Positions 42,523 to 53,527 are shown, counted from the first letter of the stretch. The stretch: 64,000 nt of DNA from Symbiodinium natans (GCA_905221605.1 CAJNDS010002728.1:234275-298274), one strand, 5' to 3'. The notes: generated from the sequence alone by a model not told the origin. Translations and numbers: made by a program.

Positions 42523-43089
42523 TCAACCGCTTTTTTCGGTGATGGTTTTCAACCATGTCCGAAGAAAATTTACCTCTTTGCCTTCTGGTGCGAGCGAATC
42601 GAGCTCGGCCAAAAGCTTGGACCACTGTTTTTGCTTCTTGGCTAGGGCCGCTTCAACTACGTCAATGTCACCGTGAAGCAAGCACCCCTGACATTGACTT
42701 CGGAAGTTCTTCCTAGTCCACCAAAGCATCACCATGACTTTGTCAAAGCCAACGGAGGATCTCTCACCTGCCGTTAGTGACCCAGACCTGCCGCGAAAGC
42801 GGAGGTTGCCATCGTCTGTGGGAGTCCACTCATCCGACTTCTTCAGCCACGCTAACTCTCCCGCCAATTTGTCTGCCGTGACAGCTTTGACGCAGAAGAT
42901 GTCTTTGCGCTTCAAGGCATTGGCATAATTGAGCTTGTCCATGTGCCAGAAATCCAGCTTCCAGTAGTAAAGGTCACTCGGAAGTGGATCAATCCCTTTG
43001 CAAAGAATGTCCCATCTTGCTTTCACGAACTTTTCACTGGCCTCCTCGCTTGGCAACATCCTGCGCAGGGCCATGATCCTCAGATGCAT
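42523..43089 (-). CDS. Unrecognised C-terminal open frame, probably part of the ADP-ribosyltransferase-like gene
   Basis: An ATG-initiated frame of 188 codons directly behind the 43034-43402 frame and overlapping it in a different phase. It is dense in charged and aromatic residues (WDILCKGIDPLPSDLYYWKL, WTRKNFRSQCQGC) and free of repeats, so it looks genuinely coding. I recognise no domain. The phase change means either an intron I cannot place or a frameshift. Confidence 0.5.
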   Translation of the reverse strand: MHLRIMALRRMLPSEEASEKFVKARWDILCKGIDPLPSDLYYWKLDFWHMDKLNYANALKRKDIFCVKAVTADKLAGELAWLKKSDEWTPTDDGNLRFRGRSGSLTAGERSSVGFDKVMVMLWWTRKNFRSQCQGCLLHGDIDVVEAALAKKQKQWSKLLAELDSLAPEGKEVNFLRTWLKTITEKSG

Positions 43090-43402
43090 CTAAGCTGACA
43101 TTCTGGCCACCACCAATCGTAAGGACGGATCTTCCGGCCGTGTCATTGATGACGGTGGCGTCATTCAGCCCGACCCTGAAGCACACGACGAAATTGGCTC
43201 TGTCCCCCTTGTCCGTTCCCCTGTTGTTGACGCCGCCGTCCATGTCATAGTTGTTGGTAAGAACCTTGTAGAAGGGCGTGCTTGGCGGGAGCTTCGTGCA
43301 GTACACGCCGCTCCCATAGCAGGCATCTCCCTGCTTGATCTCCGAAGGCCGGATGGCACCGCTCTTCACGATGCCATCATGGCCCTCCTTGTTGGTATAG
43401 TG
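43034..43402 (-). CDS. ADP-ribosyltransferase-like domain resembling the ART-HYD1 family
   Basis: The frame opens behind a CAGGTCTAG that could be a 3' splice site and reads HYTNKEGHDGIVKSGAIRPS, followed by a GSGVYCTKLPP motif. An initial HYT, a KSG-IRPS block and a G-GVY block in this order are the hallmark of small ART-fold domains of the HYD1 type, best known from bacterial polymorphic toxins and also present in eukaryotes. There is no signal peptide. The gene appears endogenous by its composition. The downstream end changes phase near 43034-43089. Function in this host is unknown; family assignment is from motif order only. Confidence 0.5.
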   Translation of the reverse strand, partial: HYTNKEGHDGIVKSGAIRPSEIKQGDACYGSGVYCTKLPPSTPFYKVLTNNYDMDGGVNNRGTDKGDRANFVVCFRVGLNDATVINDTAGRSVLTIGGGQNVSLDASEDHGPAQDVAKRGGQ

Positions 43403-43639
43403 CTAGACCTGAACCCGCGAAAAGCACGGGCCTCCTTGGAAAATGAGTGGTGCGACCACCGCCAGCATGGTGGCCACCATGACCCGAGCCTTCGAGCGCC
43501 GCGCGTGCACCATCGCTGCCAAGCCGTCGGCCGAGAAGTCTTGTGCAGCAGTGTGCCAGGAACTCGTGACGCCTTCTGGAGCCAAGATTTTGCAGGTCAA
43601 TACAGAGTTTGGGCAATAGCCACGCATAGCCAAGGGCAT
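43403..43639 (-). other. Possible upstream exon of the ADP-ribosyltransferase-like gene
   Basis: Open minus frame in the same phase, containing TCKILAPEGVTSSWHTAAQD and a hydrophobic run VMVATMLAVVAPLIF. It ends at a TAG just before the ART-like motif. It is probably an exon, with the splice junction between 43400 and 43440. Confidence 0.35.
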
Positions 43640-44433
43640 GTCATGGACTCCTGACAGTCATACGACCAGCGGGAGGTTCATGAGTTGCACACGGAGATAA
43701 GCGATGAACAGCTGGGGTCCTGACCGTGAGTCCCTTTCAGCACCGGGCTCACCAGGGTTCGAGGTTTCGGGTTTAGGGGCCTAGGCTGGTCCTTGAATTC
43801 AAGAGTGGCACTAGGGCCAAGACAAGGCTACATAATTTCCGCACAAGAAGGCTGTTGCCAGTTCAGCCCATACCTACCCTACTTGACTTTCTCTTCTTGC
43901 AAGGCGGCCTCGAGCAGCCGCGCGTAGGAGAAATGGCAGAGACCACCTGAGACACCGGTGCCCCCTCCAAAAGTCTGTAGGGTTTTAGGGGGGGGGGGGG
44001 TTCGGGTTTAGGATTTAGGGTCTGTAGGGTTTGGGGTTCAGGGTTTAGTTAGAGTTCAGGTTTTAGGGTTCAGTTTGTTTTGGGGTAGTCACATGGTCCC
44101 TCTTAGGGTACAACACGGGTCCCGAACTGGGGAACCCGTCTAAACCCTATAGATCCCAAGCTCCCCTAGAAGGACTTGAGGTTCTGGGGCTGATGGGTTT
44201 AGGGTTTAGGGTTACGCCCTAAACCCCCTAAACCCAAAACCCAAAACCCTGAAATCTAAACCCTAAACAATAATGCCCTGAACCTCCTAAACCCAAAACC
44301 CTGAAACCGAAGCCCTAAACAATAAACGGCCTAAACCTCCTAAATCCTAAACTTTCAACCCTAAGACCTAAACGCTAAACAAAACACACCTCCTAAACCA
44401 TAAGCCCTAAACCCTCTAAACCCTAAACCCCCC

Positions 44434-44765
44434 CAAGAGGCCTCTGATCTTCAGCCCAAACAACCCCAAACCCTAAACCCCAAACCCTAAACCCCAAACC
44501 CTAAACCCTGAAGAAACCACCAATCAGGGCCCTCGAAGGGCTGAGGCCTCTGATCTGGGAAGCAGGGAACCCTACACCGTAAACCCTGAACCCGAAAACG
44601 CTGAACCCTGAACCCTAAACCCCTACACCGTAAACCCTAAACCCTAAACCCTAAACCCTAAACCCTAAACCCTAAACCCTAAACCCTAAACCCTAAACCC
44701 TAAACCCTAAACCCTAAACCCTAAACCCAAACCCCCCAAGAGGCCTCTGATCTGGGAAGCAGGAG
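44434..44765. repeat. Triplicated island fragment separated by CCCTAAA arrays
   Basis: GAGGCCTCTGATCT occurs at about 44437, 44544 and 44749; the last two copies extend to GGGAAGCAGG. CCCTAAA-type sequence, including the long array at 44632-44730, lies between them. Confidence 0.7.
44632..44730 (-). repeat. CCCTAAA array
   Basis: About fourteen perfect units. Confidence 0.95.
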
Positions 44766-44767
44766 GT

Positions 44768-44819
44768 CGCGTGGCCAAAGATGCCTCCCGGAAGACATTG
44801 CCGCATGCTCTGGCCAACT
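44768..44819 (-). other. Exon-like island
   Basis: Minus: AAAAAAGGGCTTGCAG acceptor, then LARACGNVFREASLATRPPA. The island is flanked by CCCTAAA on the left and TTTAGGG on the right. Confidence 0.35.
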
Positions 44820-44860
44820 CTGCAAGCCCTTTTTTCCCAGGACTCTCTTTAGGGTTTGGG

Positions 44861-44976
44861 TTCAGGGTTTAGGGTTTAGGGTTTAGGGTTTAGGGTTTAG
44901 GGTTTAGGGTTTAGGGTTTAGGGTTTAGGGTTTAGGGTTTAGGGTTTAGGGTTTAGGGTTTAGGGCTTAGGGTTTA
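44861..44976 (+). repeat. TTTAGGG array
   Basis: About sixteen perfect units, inverted relative to the array at 44632-44730. Confidence 0.95.
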
Positions 44977-46391
44977 GGGCTTTAGGGTGTAGGACTTATC
45001 AGGCTTGCAAAGCACCCTATACACCAAAGCAGTCCGAAACCTAAGCCAGCTGATTTACTTGGTTAGTCTGCACCCCATAACAATCCTCGAAATAATGTCC
45101 TTGTAGTACCCCGATGACGATTGCAGGGTTTAGGGTGCCTGAATTCTATGCTGCCTAGGAGCCTGTGGGAGCTATATCTTCCCTGTGGTCAGGTTGCGCC
45201 AAACCTAAACCCTAAACCCTAAACCCTGAACCCTAAAACCTAAATCCTAAACCCTAAACCCTAAACTAAACACCCATCTCAGCACATGGGCCGGTTCTCC
45301 AAACGGGGCCGTACTGCGGCCCAAGAGCTCACTTCTGCAAGAAAAACCGGCCATCTATTGGCTCAGTTGGAGAAAGGACCAGAAGTTAGAGGACCGACTA
45401 CAGACTCGAGCTTCATGGGGGGCAAGAGGGAAAGGAAGAGGTAGGGGAGCCAGGGAAACCTGAGTGGGTGCACTTTGTAATGCTCAAGCAAACCCGAAGA
45501 GTTGGAACAGTATTTCCCAAATCCCTTAGGGCTTATTGTATCCTGAAGCCTGAAACCCTTGAACCTAAAACCTACACCCCCGTGAACCCTAATTTAGGTT
45601 GGCGCCTTTAAGCTTTAAGCCCCCTGAGAAATATTTACTAAACCATCGTCCTCCTAGACCCAATCGAAACATGCTATACCCCAAGGCCAGTATGAGGGGT
45701 TATAGGGTTTATGGAGTTTATAGGGTTTTTTAAGGGTTTATGGGGTTTCGGGTTTAGGGGATTGTAGGGCTTTTTTTGGGGTTTAGGGCTCCTTCAGAAG
45801 GCTTCGGGGCCCCCTGTTGCTCGCCTCCCTGCTCGGCGTGCATCAAGACGAGCTGCCCTGCAGCGCAAACCCTCCACGACCCGAAAGCTTTCGGGTTTAG
45901 GGTTTGTAGGGTTACCCTAAACCCGAGACCCGAGACCCGAGACCCGAAACCCTAAACCCTTTTAGGGTTTGGGGTTCAGGATGCAGGGTCTGTGAGTTCG
46001 GGCTCAGGGTTCACCACAGTTTTGGGGGGTTTACAAGCAGAGGCTTCCGGGCTCAAGGGCTCTGGGTGCCAAAAGTGTTGGGTCTTCTGAGCCTACAAGG
46101 GTTGAGGGTTGCGGGGTGAGGGTTTAGGGTTTAGGTGTAGGGTTTAGGGTTTAGGGTTTAGGGTTTAGGGTTTAGGGGAGTACCCAAAACCCTAAACCCT
46201 GAACCCAAAAACCACTAAACCTTATGCAATTTTAAAGAGTCCCGTGAAAGCTATAAACCCTGCACACAAATGCAAGATTCCAAAGAAGCGGGACTCCTGC
46301 AATGGCTCGACAACCACGCGCACAGGACTTCATGAGGGTTTTTTTTTTTTTTTTGGGGGGGGGGTTGGGGGGGGGGTTATAGGGGTATATG

Positions 46392-46516
46392 GTGCATATA
46401 TATATATATGTATGTATCTATATATATATATATATATATATTTATTTATATATTTATTTACATATATATATATATATGTATATATGTGCGTGTATATATA
46501 TATATACACATATATC
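46392..46516. repeat. AT/TA-rich microsatellite
   Basis: TATATA tracts interrupted by TGTATG, TTTATT and GTGCGTG. Confidence 0.9.
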
Positions 46517-47165
46517 GGTTTCACGGATCTAGGGTTTCGGGAGATAGGCCCCAAGCTCGTCAACCCTCAGCCCTAAGCCGGCCTGAGCCGGTATAGCCGA
46601 ATCTAAGAGGAAACGATTTTGGGGGTCAGGGCGCCGTAAGTTCCCACATTCCCAAAAAGCCCGCAACATACCCTGAATCCTGGATCCTGAATCCTGCCCT
46701 TCCTTAGCCGAAGCTCCCCGCCTGCTGGGAAGGGAGCTCACAGGCGTTGTCCATGAGAGGGCGGGCACGATGCAATTAACAGCTTGAATTCGGGCGCCAA
46801 CCCTGCCCCAGCCCCTGAATCACACTGAGCTTCTTCGGGGGGTGGGGGGCCCATGGGGTTTCTTACGCAGGGTTGTAGAACTCAGGGCTTTGGATGCCAT
46901 ATAAGGCGGGTAGTGGCCACAAGCAACATGCATCTACGATACGAGTACTGGACAGTTCCTATATAAATATGAATATGTGCACCATGTTCTAAGTACCCCT
47001 AGAAGCCGAAACACCCTAAACCCTAAACCCTAATTAAGCCCTAAATAAAGCTGTAAAAAAAACGCTTTTAAAACCCTGCACACCCTTGAGTCGGCCCCTT
47101 AAGGCTGGTAGAAACTGCAGCGCAGGAACAACTTTCCGACAGGTGGGTTCAGCGCGCTTGCCGGC

Positions 47166-47231
47166 TTAGGGTTTAGGGTTTAGGGTTTAGGGTTTAGGGT
47201 TTAGGGTTTAGGGTTTAGGGTTTAGGGTTTG
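47166..47231 (+). repeat. TTTAGGG array
   Basis: Nine units. Confidence 0.9.
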
Positions 47232-48710
47232 CAAAAGGTTTCGGTCTCGGGCTTATCGGGTCTTTCGGGTATAGCGTTGAGGGGCTTAGGGTAGAGGCTT
47301 CGCAAGTTGAGGTCTAGGGCTCGGTGTATAGGGTTTAGGGTGTTGGGATAGGGGTTTATGCTTTAGGGTTTGGGGTTATAACCCCTTTAGCTCTGGACCT
47401 TGAAGGGTTTTAGGAAAGGTTTAGGGATTAGGGCGCTCGGATAGGGTGTGGGGTTTAGGGGAAGTCAAGGCGTGGCATTGCATGATGTCGCCTGTCGAAA
47501 GCCCGTTCAGGCCTCAATTGAATCCGACATTCTCTAGGCGCCCTACTCAGAACGACCCAGCATTGGAGTTTAGGCAGGTTTCGGCTTTTGAGGGTGTTGG
47601 AGTTGTCGCCAGAGGCCCAAGCCGCACAGACAACGTAAACTTGCAAGTCTTACCCGTGAGAGGCGGGCCACGCAACATGGAATTTCCCGTAGCTGCCAGC
47701 TCTTTCTTTGTATCCTAAATTCTAGAACCCTTAACCCTAAACCCCAAACCCTAAACCCTAAACCCTGAACCACAGGGTGAACTCCAAACCCTAAACCCTG
47801 GCCACTGGGCTCGACACCTTGAAGCCTAAGTTCAACCCTAAACCCTGGAAGCCAATGGAGCCCTAGACCCCAAACCCCGGACCCCAAACCCTATAAAAAC
47901 CCCAAACCCTAAACCCCAAACCCCAAACCCTATATAAACCCCAAACCCCAAACCCTAAACCCTAAACCCCAAACCCTAAACCCCAAACCCTAAACCCTAG
48001 CCCTAAACCCAAAACCCCAAACCCTGAATCCCAGGCAGGGCGAAACCTACGGCGGCGTCCACCAAGGCTGCGAGAGTTGGCGCCTGAGGGCGTTTGGGGG
48101 TTTGTTGCTGGGTTGGGGGTGTCGGGTTTAGGGTTTAGGGTTTAGGGTTTTGGGTTTAGGGTTTAGAGCTACATGACAACCGCCCTCTGGCCATTGCTGC
48201 GACACGGGTTCTTGCCTACAGCTTGGCAGTGTGGCCACTGGGAGGGCTCCACAATCGTCGAGGAACGTGCCAGGCGCAGCATATGGGGGATTTCCGAAAT
48301 TGGGGTTTAGGGTTTAGGGTTTAGGGTTTAGGGTTTAGGGTTTAGGGTTACCGTACTGGGTCCTTACTAGGAGGGCATCCTACTAATTGGGGGTCTATAT
48401 TAGGGCTCCCTTGTTTTCGTAAACCCCCGTATGTTTGGTGAAGGAAAGGCTTTTGAACAAAAGGTTGGAAACCTGAGGTTTAGTGACTGGTTTATGATTT
48501 AAGGGCTTCAACTTAATTCAGGATCCTAGTGTTGCTCATTGTTGGCTCCATTATTCAAGGAAGTTCAATGGCTTGAGGAGTTGAGGGTTTTGCCTTTCCG
48601 GGTGCAGAGGAGGGGCTCAGGGTTTGGGACCCGAAGCCCCAAAACCTGAAATCCTTTTGACCTCAGGCAGCACCAGATCTCATGGGCTGAAGCCGCACTA
48701 CCGCACTACA

Positions 48711-49529
48711 CTAGGCAGCAGTGGCACTCTTCAGCATCTGCGCCACCCTTGTGTGACCTTCTTGAGCTGCGAAAGAAAGTGCCGTGTTCCCACCGCGATC
48801 AGCCAAGTTCTTGTCAGCCCCAGCTGCAAGAAGCAACCGCACAACTTCAGCGTGGCCATAGAAGGACGCGTACATCAGGGCTGTGACTAGGGTGCCTCGC
48901 GCTCGTCGGTCCGTATCGGCACCGGCTGCCAAAAGCAGACGCACAACTTCCACATGACCCTTGCGAGACGCGCGAAGAAGAGCTGTGTTGTTGGCGGTGT
49001 CAGCGAGTTCAGTGTTCGCCCCAGCCTCGAGAAGCACGCGGGTGGCCTCAGTGTGCCCTTCGTTGGCGGCCGAGTAGAGGGCTGTGATTTCGGCTTCTGC
49101 GGTCTGGTTGTCGATGCTTGCATCGGCCTCAAGCAGCAAGCGGACCACCTCATCATGCCCGTTGCGAGACGCCCAGATCAGAGGCGTATATCCGAGAAAC
49201 CCGGCCGCGTCCACGTCAACCCCAGTGTCGAGAAGAAAGCGGACGGCCAAGGCTAGCCCGTGCTGCGCCGCAAGTAGCAGCTCAGCTTCGATTTCAGCGC
49301 TGCGTGCACCGGCAATGTCGCATCCAGTCATCACCAGCTGCACGTCGATTGGCCGCTCTATTTTGGCAAGATCATGCAAGCGGCTGCCGTAATACAGCAG
49401 CTGTTGAAGACATACCGGAAAGCCGTAGAGCCAGCGCAACCGGTACTTAACTTCTCGCACGTCCGCCACTTCTTCCACGTAAAGGGAAGCCAGCTCCTCC
49501 CCCGACAGCGCTCCATAAACACGCAACAT
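48711..49529 (-). CDS. Ubiquitin-like domain plus ankyrin-repeat protein
   Basis: A 272-residue protein from the ATG at 49529; the frame is open upstream only to a GTG. Residues 1-67 (MLRVYGALSGEELASLYVEE to PIDVQLVM) form a ubiquitin-like fold of a type that I associate with large dinoflagellate families. After a linker come five to six ankyrin repeats (for example GYTPLIWASRNGHDEVVRLL, NNTALLRASRKGHVEVVRLL, GNTALSFAAQEGHTRVAQML), with consensus TPL-A---GH and LL-AGA. Ankyrin repeats bind proteins; the partner is unknown. The gene is a single uninterrupted frame with high third-position G+C and no internal telomere-like repeats. The stop is at 48711. Confidence 0.9.
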   Translation of the reverse strand: MLRVYGALSGEELASLYVEEVADVREVKYRLRWLYGFPVCLQQLLYYGSRLHDLAKIERPIDVQLVMTGCDIAGARSAEIEAELLLAAQHGLALAVRFLLDTGVDVDAAGFLGYTPLIWASRNGHDEVVRLLLEADASIDNQTAEAEITALYSAANEGHTEATRVLLEAGANTELADTANNTALLRASRKGHVEVVRLLLAAGADTDRRARGTLVTALMYASFYGHAEVVRLLLAAGADKNLADRGGNTALSFAAQEGHTRVAQMLKSATAA

Positions 49530-50269
49530 CCTTGACGAGCACCGCTCCCAGGTGTGAAGCAGAGGGGAGACCACGACTGCGGCGTGCTGTGGGCCGACAA
49601 AGAAAGGCGGCCTGGTGTGGAATGAGCGTGTCCGGCCACTCAAGTTCAAAACCCTGAACTCCCGCACCCTAGAACATAAACCCTAAACCCTAACCCTTAA
49701 CCCTAAATTGTCCATGAACAAGGACCACCTGTCTGAGCAGCCCGTATGCATCGCTCCAAAAGAGTCCCCCAAAGCCTCAACCCTAAACCCTAAAAGCCCT
49801 CAACCCCAAACCCCAAAACGCCAAAACCCCTGAAAACCCTGAATCTGCACCTAAAACACAAAACCCCTAAAATCCCTGAAACTGCACCTAAAACACCAAA
49901 CCCCGAAAACCCAGGAAGCTCAAAAATCAAAATCCCAAAACGCTAAAAGCCCCAAAGCCACAAAATCCTGAAGCCCGAAAAGCCCTCAAAACCCTAAACC
50001 ACTAGTCCGAACAACCCGAGAAAACAAAAACCAACTGAACCCCTAAAACCCTAGACAACCCCACACCCTAAACCCTAAACCCGCCCCAAAAGACCAACCA
50101 CAACCCCAAAACAACCCTAAAGCGGCCTCCAGACGCAGTGCCAGGGGCCGGTTTGACAGCCGAGGCCTCGTAGGGTTTAGGGTTTAGGGTTTAGGGTTTA
50201 GGGTTTAGGGTTTAGGGTTTAGGGTTTCGGGTTTCGGGTTTCGGGTTTCGGGTTTCGGGTTTAGGGCCG

Positions 50270-50365
50270 ACTTGGAGGTACATGGGTACTTAGAACCTGT
50301 TTCGAGGACTTAGAGGGGGCAAGTACCGTTATACTTGGGGTTCTATGTACCCTGAACATCCAAGT
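50270..50365. mobile_element. Family B foldback
   Basis: ACTTGGAGGTACATGGGTAC at the left; GTACCCTGAACATCCAAG at the right. The flanks TAGGGCCG and TAGGGCTA agree at 6 of 8 positions. Fragments of the same family follow at 50411-50445 and 50496-50521. Confidence 0.65.
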
Positions 50366-51367
50366 AGGGCTAGGGTTGTTTGGGGCTTAGGGTTTAGGTT
50401 CTTAGGGATTTAGTACCGTTATACTTGAGGTTCTATGTACCTTTCACCCTAGGCGCGGATTGACCCTCGGAAGCCGTGAGTTGAGAGTTGAGTTGGGGTT
50501 CTGTGTACCCTGAACCTCCAGGGCTGGGTTGTTTGGGGTTTAGGGTTTAGGGTCTTAGGGATTTAGTCTTGTGGATGTAAGTGTCTTAGGAGTTTAGTGT
50601 CTTATGGCTTCTGGGTTTCCGCGTTTACGGTCGCGGGATCGGTTTTAGCGTCTTAGGGATTCTTTACTGTCTTCGGCTTTTCCGTTTTAGGGCCGTGGGG
50701 TCTTGGGTTCGTCTTAGGGTCTTAATGAGGATTTAGGGGTTGAGGGTTTTCGGGTTTTCGGGTTTTAGGGTTTCAGGAATACAGGACTTAGGGCTTTTGG
50801 GTTTTAGAGCTTGGGTCCAGTGCAGGCTGTAGGGCTTTGCGCAACATAATTGTAGGACGTGAAAAGGTGCTTGGAGCCTGTTAATTAGGGAAGCTACCCC
50901 TCCCGCCCCGCAGGAATCATCTTCTCAAAAACTTAAACCCAAGGGACTGTTAAACATCTTGTTCATTGGTTCTAAGCAGAGTAGAGCATAACTCCCTCTA
51001 AGTCCCCAAGACATTGGAGCCAGGGGAACTAAAGGTTAACCTGTGGGATTATATAAGGAGTATTACACCCCAAAAAGGTCAAAGGTTACCTACTCTCCTC
51101 CTAAGTGGTTATGGACATTAGAGCCCTGAATCTGGAGGCCTATAAAGGCTTTGTTAGGTCTTGGCCCAATGCGAGATTAAGCAGAACCCAAAACCCGGAA
51201 TCGGGTTCAGGGTTCGGTGTTCAGGGTTTAGGGCTTAGGGTTTCGGGCTAAGGGTTAGGGTTTAGGGTTTAGGGTTTAGGGTTTAGGATTTAGGGTTTAG
51301 GGTTTAGGGTTTAGGGTTTAGGGTTTAGGGTTTAGGGTTTCGGGTTTCGGGTTTAGGGTTTAGGGCT

Positions 51368-51449
51368 TCTGCTCCGAGGCCCCAGGCTCTCCCGCGCCGC
51401 AGAAGAGGAAGAACGCGTCGGGCGACCCGGTCGTGGGCAGATCTGGCCT
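51368..51449 (+). other. Exon-like island
   Basis: Plus frame FCSEAPGSPAPQKRKNASGD and onward, with an internal pyrimidine-rich CTCTCCCGCGCCGCAG that could be an acceptor. TTTAGGG arrays flank both sides. Confidence 0.35.
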
Positions 51450-51467
51450 CTAGAGGTGGCTAGGGTT

Positions 51468-51548
51468 GAGGGTTTAGGGTTTAGGGTTTAGGGTTTAGGG
51501 TTTAGGGTTTAGGGTTTAGGGTTTAGGGTTTAGGGTTTAAACCCTAAA
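51468..51548 (+). repeat. TTTAGGG array ending in a head-to-head palindrome
   Basis: About ten TTTAGGG units meet CCCTAAA at a 20-bp perfect palindrome (51529-51548, centre GGGTTTAAACCC). Confidence 0.9.
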
Positions 51549-51722
51549 GCCCTAAACCCTGTAAACCCTAGACCCTACAAACCCCAAACTCTCAGGCAAA
51601 ACCACCCCGGCTAAAACCCTACAAACCCTAAAACCTAAACCCGGCGAACCTAACCTTAAACCCTGCAAACCCTAAACACTTGAGGACAAAACCACCCCGG
51701 CTAAACCCTACAACCCCTCAAC

Positions 51723-51831
51723 TTGGGATGTTCCCCCTTATACTAACCCCCCTTAGTAGGGATTATAGTGCCCCCCCCCCCCCGATTGTAATCCCGATTA
51801 AGGACTGTTAGCATAAGGGGGAACATCCCAA
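51723..51831. mobile_element. Family A foldback copy 3 with near-perfect 8-bp target duplication
   Basis: TTGGGATGTTCCCCCTTATA at the left and its complement at the right. The flanks CCCTCAAC (51715-51722) and CCCTAAAC (51832-51839) agree at 7 of 8. The loop carries a C tract. Confidence 0.85.
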
Positions 51832-51832
51832 C

Positions 51833-52050
51833 CCTAAACCCTGTAAACCCTGTAAACCCTGTAAACCCTGTAAACCCTGTAAACCCTGTAAACCCTGTAA
51901 ACCCTGTAAACCCTGTAAACCCTGAAAACCCTGTAAACCCTGTAAACCCTGTAAACCCTGTAAACCCTGTAAACCCTGTAAACCCTGTAAACCCTGTAAA
52001 CCCTGAAAACCCTGTAAACCCTGTAAACCCTGTAAACCCTGTAAACCCTC
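51833..52050 (-). repeat. 9-bp variant array, unit CCCTGTAAA
   Basis: About 24 tandem CCCTGTAAA units with two CCCTGAAAA variants: the telomere heptamer with a GT insertion, homogenised. It begins right at the edge of the family A element. Confidence 0.95.
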
Positions 52051-52273
52051 AACCCTTGAGACAAAACCCGGCTAAACCTTACAAACCCTAAACCCTAAAT
52101 CCTGAAAACCCTGTAAACCCTCTAAACCTTATTAACTCTATAAACCCTAGAAACCCTATTAACCCTAAAAAACCTTAAACCCTAGACCCTAAACCCTAAG
52201 CCCTAAGCCCTAAACCCTAAACCCTACAAACCCTAAACCCTTCAGACCAAACCACCCCGGCCACTTGGGTCAC

Positions 52274-52342
52274 CCTGCAGGAGGGCTCGCGCAGCCAGGC
52301 CGTAGCGCATGTTCGCCTGGAAGTTGCCTCCCGGGAGCTCCC
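52274..52342. other. Exon-like island
   Basis: Plus: GGGTCACCCTGCAG acceptor, then EGSRSQAVAHVRLEVASREL. Minus: GATGCAATAG acceptor, then ELPGGNFQANMRYGLAARAL, then donor CAGG|GTGACC. Both are convincing. Confidence 0.45.
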
Positions 52343-53254
52343 CTATTGCATCATCCATTTTAGGGTTTAGGGTTTAGGGTTTAGGGTTCAGGGTTCGGGG
52401 TTCAGGGTTTAGGGTTATACATACATATATATATATACAAAGAGGGGATATGAGGCTACGTAAGTCCCTCATTCCGTACGAAGAGCGAGGGGAGAACTTC
52501 AAGAGTGTAGGGCTTGGGATTTGGTTTTTGGGTTTGGGGCTTGGGGTTTTGGGGTTCGGGATTTGGGGTTTAGGGGTTTAGGGGTCTTTCGGGATCTGCA
52601 ATAAACCACTGAGGCACTACACCTCGAGTTTAGGGTTCTCATCAGGACCCATACTCTGATTGAAGGAGCCTGCCTTGACTTAAGAAAGAACAATGTTTCC
52701 AACCCTACGCCTAGAGTACAAGTGAACGCATTTGATAAAAGGGTTGGAGGGTTGGAGGCTGGAGGGGTGGTGGAGGGCTGGAGGGCTCGAGGGGGGGGTT
52801 GAGACTAAGGTTTTGGAAATCTACACACCCTGAGCAAATTTCATATTTCTTGTTCCCGAAGTGCCCAACAAGAACTTTCCAGGGTTCAGCCCGATGAACG
52901 CCCGTTTCTTATTGAATGTTTTCACCGCAGGATACGCGTCAAGTAAGCCGAAGCATATAGCACAACGTGTCTTCCGCATGCTCGTCGACACCTGCGAAGG
53001 AACTTCCTTTCTTTGCTTTGGGGTTACACGGGCCCTGAACCCTATACCCTAAACCCTAAACCCTAAACCCTGAACCCTGAACCCTGAACCCTGTTGGCCT
53101 GTAGCTCATGAGGCCTATAAACACCCGAAATCCTGCAGACTCTAGAGGCACAGAAGCCCTGTAGATATAGAAGCTATGCCCTTTGCTTTGGGCTGAAGGT
53201 ACTAACACCCCTAGGATGGCGCTTAAAACCCCGCTGAAACAATATTCAAGCCTT

Positions 53255-53376
53255 TGGTTTAGGGTTTAGGGTTTAGGGTTTAGGGTTTAGGGTTTAGGGT
53301 TTAGGGTTTAGTGTTTAGGGTTTAGGGTTTAGGGTTTAGGGTTTAGGGTTTAGGGTTTAGGGTTTAGGGTTTAGGG
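53255..53376 (+). repeat. TTTAGGG array
   Basis: About seventeen units, one TTTAGTG variant. Confidence 0.95.
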
Positions 53377-53468
53377 GGAACATGATCCTCTTAAACCAAT
53401 AAGGGGAAGAATATGAAATGTCTCGAGAAGGGCCTACCGAAGCCCTACATCCCGAAAATTCCGAGCAC

Positions 53469-53527
53469 CCTGCCCCGCGGTGCCCCGTGCCTTCGGCGGC
53501 CGATACCAGCTCGTTGAAGGGCTCGAC
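53469..53527. other. Exon-like island
   Basis: Minus: ATTCCCTGCAAG acceptor, then VEPFNELVSAAEGTGHRGA. Plus: LVEGLDLAGNVGGE after CGGCCGATACCAG, with donor GAGAG|GTGGCT. Confidence 0.4.

Larger units (their letters stand above)
43640..48710. other. Repeat mosaic without a recognised gene
   Basis: Large arrays near 44.6-45.0 kb, an AT microsatellite at 46.4-46.5 kb, G/T tracts and exon-like islands. 45390-45720 and 48360-48700 are unique; no gene supported, though the plus frame 45283-45389 (HGPVLQTGPYCGPRAHFCKK) after a CCATCTCAG acceptor is exon-like. Confidence 0.55.

Noticed and set aside
46244-46596. Open frames rich in YIYIYI
   Set aside because: Translation of an AT microsatellite; both strands give the same pattern.
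48954-49450. Plus-strand open frames opposite the ankyrin gene
   Set aside because: Shadows of an unambiguous ankyrin-repeat frame.
51834-52064. An open frame of repeated YRV
   Set aside because: Direct translation of the 9-bp CCCTGTAAA array.
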